DNA of 23,803 bases from JANOBJ01 sp031411575 (GTDB lineage: Bacteria; Pseudomonadota; Gammaproteobacteria; Burkholderiales; Burkholderiaceae_C), in the NCBI GenBank assembly GCA_031411575.1, contig JANOBJ010000001.1, positions 1 to 23,803 on the forward strand, given 5' to 3'. The notes below the pieces were generated by a model. The model worked only from the letters and a program-made list of their open reading frames with translations. It searched no databases and was not told the DNA's origin. Below are positions 22,205 through 23,803 of the stretch, one piece after another. The position numbers and the translations under genes are program-made. Position 1 is the first letter of the stretch. Every line of letters starts with the position of its first letter.

Positions 22205-22872
22205 GATTTACCCCCGCCCACCGTGGGACGCACCCAGTCGCGCGTGATGCGTCCGTTGAGGGCCTGGCCGGGTGGCAGCGTCAGCACCACGCGCACGCCT
22301 TCGGGCACGGGCGCGGCGCCGTCGGACGGTACGCTGCCGTCGCTCGACTGCGGGTTGGTCCAGGCGTCGCTGCGAAAGTAAAACACCTGCCACTCCACCA
22401 GCGGCGTGATCATCACCTCGCGTGTCTTGGCCGCGTCGTCCGGGTTTTGAGACCACTGGTCGGCCTTGGCCCAGGCTTCCTGCAACTCGCCGCGCGCGCG
22501 CAGCGGCGGCGACTGCCAGCGCAGCCACTGGCCGCCGGACTGGTCGCCCCGGCGCGTCCAGCCCACCACGTGCACGCCTTCGCCCGCCGCGGCCGTGCCC
22601 CGCCGCACGATGCGCAGCACGCGGCCGTTCCAGTCGATCGTGCTGGCCTGCGGCACCTCGGTCATGGCGTCCAGATCGGCCGCCCACTGCGCCAGCCCGC
22701 CCTGCAGCGACAGCACCTGGTCGGCGCGCGTCTGCGTCTGGCTGTGCGCCCGCGTCATGCCATCGAGCCCGCGCCAACTCAGGATCGCCAGCAGCGCCAT
22801 GATGGTGATCGCCACCAGCAGCTCGATCAGCGTGAAGCCGCGCTGATGGTGCCCGGCGTTTAGCGCTGCCAT
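22201..22872 (-). CDS. gspJ: T2SS minor pseudopilin GspJ
   Basis: GspJ is a minor pseudopilin of the pseudopilus tip. The 223-residue product has a short leader ending Q-R-G and the prepilin core FTLIELLVAITIMALLAILSWRG with the conserved glutamate at +5. The body contains WAADLDAMTE and VLRIVRRG, typical of GspJ. Its ATG shares one base with the gspI stop (TGATG), and its stop overlaps the gspK start. Confidence 0.94.
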   Translation of the reverse strand: MAALNAGHHQRGFTLIELLVAITIMALLAILSWRGLDGMTRAHSQTQTRADQVLSLQGGLAQWAADLDAMTEVPQASTIDWNGRVLRIVRRGTAAAGEGVHVVGWTRRGDQSGGQWLRWQSPPLRARGELQEAWAKADQWSQNPDDAAKTREVMITPLVEWQVFYFRSDAWTNPQSSDGSVPSDGAAPVPEGVRVVLTLPPGQALNGRITRDWVRPTVGGGKS

Positions 22873-23279
22873 CAGAAGCGGCCTACAACCGTGGACAGCC
22901 TGAGGATCGGTGTGCTGCCGTCCAGCACCTGGGCGTCCACCCGGCGAAAGCTCGGGTTGGGCGTGGGCCGCACCGACACCGCGACGTCAAACTGTCGGCT
23001 CGCCTGTTCGCACGGGACCGTGCCGTCGCCCACGCTGGGCATCTGGCGCGACAGCCGTGCCTTGACCAGTTCGTTCTCGGCGCAGATGTGGGCCAGCAGG
23101 GTGTCGGACTGACGCTGCGCGTTGTTGGTGAGCGCCGTGGTGGCCTGCAACCCGGCTGCCAGCGCGATCGCCACGATGCTCAGCGCCACCAGCACCTCGA
23201 CCAGCGTGAATCCGGCCTGGCGCCATGCGCGGCCAACGGGATGGACGTGGCGGGCGCCAGCCGTGCGCACGTCCGTCAT
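22872..23279 (-). CDS. gspI: T2SS minor pseudopilin GspI
   Basis: GspI starts tip-complex assembly with GspJ and GspK. The 135-residue product has a 23-residue leader ending Q-A-G and the prepilin core FTLVEVLVALSIVAIALAAG with glutamate at +5. ICAENELVKARL matches the family's conserved A-x-N-x-L segment. Two cysteines (in HICAEN and VPCEQ) could form a disulfide. The gene overlaps gspH by four bases (ATGA) and touches gspJ. Confidence 0.94.
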   Translation of the reverse strand: MTDVRTAGARHVHPVGRAWRQAGFTLVEVLVALSIVAIALAAGLQATTALTNNAQRQSDTLLAHICAENELVKARLSRQMPSVGDGTVPCEQASRQFDVAVSVRPTPNPSFRRVDAQVLDGSTPILRLSTVVGRF

Positions 23280-23749
23280 GGCTGCCCCGGCAAGGCGACA
23301 GCCGGCTCGACGATGAAGGGACGCAAGCCATCGGTGCCGATGCGCAGCGCACGGGCAGGCTGGTCGGCACGCGACAGCACCACGGCCTGCGCGCCAATGA
23401 TCGGCTCGGGTCCGAGCAGCAAGGCGGGCGTGGTCTGTGCCAGTCGTGCCACGGTGCCTTCGCTCAGCCAGCCGCTGGGCAGGGCTTCGGGCGGCAGGCC
23501 CTCAAACAGGAAACCATCGGCGGTGGGCCGCCAGCGCACCGGTACGCCGGTGGCGCGCGACTGCGCCCGCGCGGATTCAAACAACGCTGCCAGTCGCTGG
23601 GCTTCCCGCTCCAGCTGCGTCTCGGATGAATCGCGCAGTGCAAAACTCACCCCCGCCGTGGCAATCGCGATGATGGCCACGACCACCAGCAGCTCCAGCA
23701 GCGTGAAGCCCAAAGCCTGTCGCCGCGCAGCGTCAAGCGTGGGGGCCAT
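23276..23749 (-). CDS. gspH: T2SS minor pseudopilin GspH
   Basis: GspH joins the tip complex to the GspG filament. The 157-residue product has the prepilin core GFTLLELLVVVAIIAIATAG with glutamate at +5, then a small beta-rich domain containing FESARAQSRATGVPVRWRP, a GspH hallmark. ATG 23749 is chosen because GAGGGGG stands five bases before it; the frame also remains open to the window edge. Both this ribosome site and the codons for M-A-P-T-L belong to a GC-rich dispersed repeat. gspG is expected immediately upstream, outside the window. Confidence 0.93.
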   Translation of the reverse strand: MAPTLDAARRQALGFTLLELLVVVAIIAIATAGVSFALRDSSETQLEREAQRLAALFESARAQSRATGVPVRWRPTADGFLFEGLPPEALPSGWLSEGTVARLAQTTPALLLGPEPIIGAQAVVLSRADQPARALRIGTDGLRPFIVEPAVALPGQP

Positions 23750-23803
23750 GAGCGCCCCCTCGGGGGGCAGCGAGGACACGCCAGTGCCGAGCGTGGGGGT
23801 CAA
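23736..23803. repeat. GC-rich hairpin repeat at the 5' end of gspH
   Basis: AGCGTGGGGGCC (23736-23747), the hairpin GCCCCCTCGGGGGGC (23754-23768) and a second AGCGTGGGGG (23790-23799) repeat the design of the element at 12468-12576. The hairpin and second motif have the same 38-base offset in both. This copy lacks the inner GTTTCGCC/GGTGAAAC arm, being about 29 bases shorter there. It may continue past the window edge. Confidence 0.75.
23755..23761 (-). promoter_or_regulatory. gspH ribosome-binding site inside a repeat
   Basis: On the minus strand this reads GAGGGGG, five bases before ATG 23749. It is one arm of the repeat's GCCCCC/GGGGGC hairpin, so folding of the RNA would hide it. Confidence 0.55.

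Overview
This window is high-GC, gene-dense DNA from a betaproteobacterium. It is most likely a member of the Burkholderiales, and the Comamonadaceae fit best. The grounds are a compact soxCDYZAXB thiosulfate-oxidation cluster, a type II secretion operon ordered H-I-J-K-L-M-N-D-E-F, and two kinds of short dispersed repeat that I associate with comamonad genomes from memory. No rRNA, tRNA, CRISPR array, transposase or phage gene was seen.

Layout. (1) 29-1509, plus strand: an exported metallo-beta-lactamase-fold hydrolase (SoxH-like), translationally coupled to an exported thioredoxin-fold protein with a CPFC motif. (2) 1510-1854: a non-coding gap with a short AT-rich repeat and a strong sigma70-like promoter overlapped by an inverted repeat. 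(3) 1855-8559, plus strand: soxC, soxD, soxY, soxZ, soxA, soxX and soxB, the whole periplasmic Sox complex including sulfane dehydrogenase SoxCD. A clear intrinsic terminator lies between soxX and soxB. (4) 8560-10565, plus strand: a self-contained regulated pair, an exported Tat/lipoprotein of the Acg-like nitroreductase fold plus a TetR repressor. It is driven by a near-consensus promoter carrying two matching palindromic operators. (5) 10596-13467, minus strand: an SbmA/BacA-like fused ABC transporter and a predicted 5'-nucleotidase, separated by a GC-rich hairpin repeat. (6) 13520-23749, minus strand: the T2SS operon gspH-I-J-K-L-M-N-D-E-F. gspG probably lies just beyond the right edge, and no gspC or gspO is present here.

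How the parts work together. SoxAX attaches thiosulfate to the carrier SoxYZ at the C-terminal GGCGG cysteine. SoxB releases sulfate, and SoxCD oxidises the remaining sulfane sulfur, so the set predicts complete oxidation of thiosulfate to sulfate. The MBL/thioredoxin pair probably supports periplasmic thiol chemistry for the same system. The T2SS genes encode the outer-membrane secretin, ATPase, inner-membrane platform and minor pseudopilins; the major pilin is out of view.

The least ordinary signals are: short repeats read through as protein (one forms the hydrophobic core of the GspD signal peptide, one forms the linker of the ABC transporter); a GC-rich repeat that supplies the ribosome-binding site and start codon of gspH; the twin-operator promoter of the nitroreductase/TetR pair; and a SoxB whose export signal has only one of the twin arginines. 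I found no clearly new multi-gene system.
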